Positions 61,791-64,000 of a DNA stretch of 64,000 nucleotides are shown here, one piece after another. The notes below the pieces were generated by a model, which did no database searches, had not been told where the DNA came from, and saw only the letters and a program-made list of their open reading frames with translations. The stretch's first letter is position 1; every line of letters begins with the position of its first letter. The stretch spans positions 15,206,291 to 15,270,290 of the forward strand of contig OZ020515.1 of NCBI GenBank assembly GCA_963971425.1, read 5' to 3'. Source of the DNA: Bryoerythrophyllum caledonicum. Its lineage: Eukaryota > Streptophyta > Bryopsida > Pottiales > Pottiaceae. The position numbers and the translations under genes were made by a program.

Positions 61791-61921
61791 TAGTAAAAAC
61801 TGAGTTCCAGTTCGCTAATTCCTTGTCCGGTGGGCATGGTCTTAGCAATGGAACGAACAGACACTTTATTCACGCCGATTCCCTTCGGGAACTGGCGTTC
61901 TTCTCTCTCTAGTAAAAACTG
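61791..61921 (+). mobile_element. Non-LTR retrotransposon 3' fragment (107 bp) with 12-bp target duplication
   Basis: TAGTAAAAACTG at 61791-61802 and 61910-61921 flanks the family's extreme 3' end: CCTTGTCCGGTGGGCATGG, GAACAGACACTTTATTCACG, the hairpin GCCGATTCCCTTCGGGAACTGGC and the tail GTTCTTCTCTCTC. Confidence 0.9.
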
Positions 61922-62549
61922 TGGATATTGGAGGGTGTACTACTTTAACCATTAATAGATTCTTGCAAGAATCTTTATACTTTGAATTAGAGCGGCTCAT
62001 ATGTGCACTAGGTTGATAGCTTTGCATTGACATATCATATGTGAAGAAAATATTTATACACAATTATTAATGATTTTTTTTCTTTTTTCTACTTGATTGT
62101 ATACAAAAATGTTCCAACCTTATACAAATCAAAACGAAAGTTTCGTATGTGAGGAGAGAGATCAACAATCACAACAAAATTAAGAATGTCTTAAAGACAA
62201 AGTTCTATCAAAATTTAAGACCAAAATCAATGTGCATGTGTGTGAGATACAACATAGTAGTGGCATAGTATTCACTGTATTCATTGTATTCTAGTGTATT
62301 TGGTGTATTTTGTGTTGTATTCCTAGCTTTTCCAAGACTTCTACAAATCCAAATCATGATCTGGTTGTTGGAGAGTGTTCGTGTAATGATTGCGCAAATT
62401 TGAACCTCATATCTCAAAGCCTAGTTCCTCATGGATTTCATGCAAATTAAGTTTTAGCACCTCTGGAGTCCCATTTTGGGCTTCCTGGGCGCTAAAGGGT
62501 TAAGAAGCTCTACAACCCCCCACATGCAGAGATTGGGAATGGAGTCTAC
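61922..62549. other. AT-rich gene-free sequence
   Basis: No gene recognised. Short ATTCA(C/T)TGTATTC repeats occur near 62270-62300. Confidence 0.4.
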
Positions 62550-62728
62550 CATTGGTGCCATTGGTGGTCACAGTACTCTACATGTACGTTGTCGTATTTG
62601 AACATGATAAGGTTCACACATTGAAATGACCCCAAATGAAAGATGTTAGTTGAAAAATCTTCAATCCGGAGGTGTAAGTCGTGCTAAAATATAATACATT
62701 TTTTTTGCATTCTGACGTTTAAAGTTAA
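62550..62728 (+). mobile_element. TTAA-type MITE, copy E (left end lost)
   Basis: Family words GTGGTCACAGTACTCTACATG, AACATGATAAGGTTCA and AAAGATGTTAGTTGAAAAATC are present. The right end ACGTTTAAAG is followed by TTAA (62725-62728). The left boundary is uncertain. Confidence 0.6.
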
Positions 62729-62837
62729 CGCTGGTTCTACGTGAGTTTACAGTATCGTACCCATTGGCCGAGCATTTGAGGAGTCCCGTACGTACGGTAG
62801 GAGTACAGTACACGACCCAAACAAGCTCCCAAATATT

Positions 62838-62905
62838 CCAGATGGGCCTACAACAACGACAGCAAAACACAGTATTTTGTTGTTGTAGGCCAATCTGGAA
62901 TACTG
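62838..62905. repeat. Short perfect-loop palindrome
   Basis: Arms ATTCCAGAT(G)GGCCTACAACAA and TTGTTGTAGGCC(A)ATCTGGAAT can form a hairpin of about 22 bp around CGACAGCAAAACACAGTATTTTG. It is non-coding. Confidence 0.8.
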
Positions 62906-63031
62906 TGGCCCCCCATTTCCTCCCACCCATAATAACCCCCCAAGCATCGTTAGGGCACCCACTGTACCCAGCCCCAAAACCAACCCCCTCTACCACCGGC
63001 TTACATCCTTCAAACTCAGCTCTACAGATAT

Positions 63032-63674
63032 ATAAGGTAAGCCCCCCCCATAACCAACAAAAACCCATAGCCAACGCCGTATGGTAAATTGGGGTAAGGT
63101 AAGCCCCCCGTAAAACCGACAAGTTAAGGAATGTGCGTACATGGAGAGAGGAGATAATTATACTATTATTTTTCAGTAATAGCCAATAGAATTCCAATTC
63201 CAACCCAAGTGATTTCATATTTTTTCAAAGAAAACTGATTTAGTTATGAATTTTCAAACTGGTCATCCATGTTTAGTGGGTGGCCAGCAGTAGGTACCCG
63301 CCATAACCAACGACCAAAAGTAAGGTTCTTGACTAATAGCAAATCTCCATTTGGAGCTGAGTTGGTGGTAATGGGATGGAAGTGGGTTGGATATACCCCA
63401 AGTTTATAAGCGTTGGCTATGGATTTTTGTTGGTTATGGGGGGGGGCTTATCTTATACCCAACTGAACATGGCTACCTACTACTGGCCACCCACTCAACA
63501 TGGCTGCACAGTTTGAAAATTCATAACTAATTCAATTTTCATCGAAAAAATATGAAATCACTTGGGTTGGAATTGTAATTCTATTGGCTATCACTGAAAA
63601 ATAATAGTATAATTATCTCCTCTCTCCATATACGCACATTCCTTAACTTGGCGGTTTTAGGGGGGCTTACCTTA
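63032..63674. repeat. Long inverted repeat (fold-back element)
   Basis: The left arm begins TAAGGTAAGCCCCCC (63095), and the right arm ends with its reverse complement GGGGGGCTTACCTTA (63674). The arms share about 200 bp (CAAGTTAAGGAATGTGCGTA / TACGCACATTCCTTAACTTG, and CAACCCAAGTGATTTCATAT / ATATGAAATCACTTGGGTTG). A partial inner inverted copy (63033-63094 against 63400-63456) suggests nesting. Confidence 0.8.
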
Positions 63675-63868
63675 GATCCCCTTCTTGGACTTGTCCTTTC
63701 CCCACGTAACATCCAAAACCGTCACAGAGCTTAGACCCCCCACAATCTACCGACTTCGTAGATTGCATTCACTCTAACTACAGGCAAGTGTGCCCCCAAG
63801 AACCGTCACTGCACCCATAAACCCTCACTATCTACGAAGGTGTTACATGATGACATCTAATATCTAGG
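63675..63868. other. Possible upstream region of the right-edge ORF
   Basis: Fewer than 200 bp with no recognisable feature; GC rises toward the right. Confidence 0.3.
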
Positions 63869-64000
63869 ATGTTTCGGAGTGCGCGCTTGGAGAGGGCACT
63901 GCTTCTTGTGCTCACGTTGCGCGTTGCGGCAGCGTCGCGGCATCGCATCGATCGTGATGCACACCACCTGCAGAGGTTTCTCGGCGCGTCGGTGGAGTGC
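63869..64000 (+). CDS. Partial open frame at right edge, unknown
   Basis: ATG at 63869 opens 44 codons to the window end without a stop, in GC-rich sequence unlike the preceding repeats. The start MFRSARLERALLLVLTLRVA is basic then hydrophobic, as in a targeting or signal peptide. Too short to assign. It could also be a chance frame. Confidence 0.3.
   Translation, partial: MFRSARLERALLLVLTLRVAAASRHRIDRDAHHLQRFLGASVEC

Noticed and set aside
62661-63218. 185-codon minus-strand ORF
   Set aside because: It spans a MITE end, the palindrome and part of the fold-back repeat, so it is a chance frame through repeats.

Overview
This is a nuclear segment from a plant-lineage eukaryote. The genes are split by many short introns with GT-AG borders. 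Several products are plant-specific or plastid-targeted: a plastid COG0523 GTPase, the thylakoid-lumen cyclophilin CYP38/TLP40, and an EDR4-type zinc-ribbon protein. The compact genes, the heavy load of decayed transposons and the retroelement types suggest a seedless plant (bryophyte or lycophyte) or a close streptophyte relative. I cannot name the species from sequence alone.

Six protein genes are supported. At 1.7-4.9 kb (+) lies a CobW/COG0523 metal-chaperone GTPase. It converges on a taxilin gene at 5.7-9.9 kb (-). The RNA polymerase III repressor MAF1 follows at 11.9-14.4 kb (-), and a patatin-like acyl hydrolase at 17.9-20.7 kb (-). After a 23-kb gene-free block come an EDR4-like protein (43.8-48.1 kb, +) and CYP38 (49.6-52.2 kb, +). 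Exon-intron structures for all except parts of the taxilin gene were read by hand from splice sites and family alignment. A seventh, partial ORF runs off the right edge. The genes look like ordinary housekeeping and plastid genes and do not form an operon-like unit.

The most striking content is the 26.3-35.4 kb block, a decayed Ty3/gypsy retrotransposon on the minus strand. Its pol carries a C5 cytosine DNA methyltransferase domain between protease and reverse transcriptase; motifs I, IV, VI, VIII and X are all recognisable. The element was later hit by three insertions whose target-site duplications can be read exactly: a 5'-truncated non-LTR element (13-bp duplication), a 1.96-kb TG...CA LTR-like element (duplication GGCGT) that splits the methyltransferase, and a 1.15-kb TTAA-flanked piggyBac-like element inserted near the RT.

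Other mobile DNA includes four 3'-terminal fragments of one non-LTR family (32.6, 37.4, 38.8 and 61.8 kb), with target-site duplications and a 3' UTR hairpin that shows compensatory changes. There is a nearly complete but disrupted Ty1/copia element (53.7-58.9 kb) with a primer-binding site matching the anticodon arm of initiator tRNA-Met, and a pogo/Tigger-like DDE transposase pseudogene (59.1-60.9 kb). A TTAA-flanked MITE family has five copies, and a fold-back repeat family occurs at 11, 22.6, 23.3 and 63 kb. Simple and tandem repeats (51 perfect AGAT units; a CTTTAAAG minisatellite upstream of the EDR4-like gene) complete the picture.
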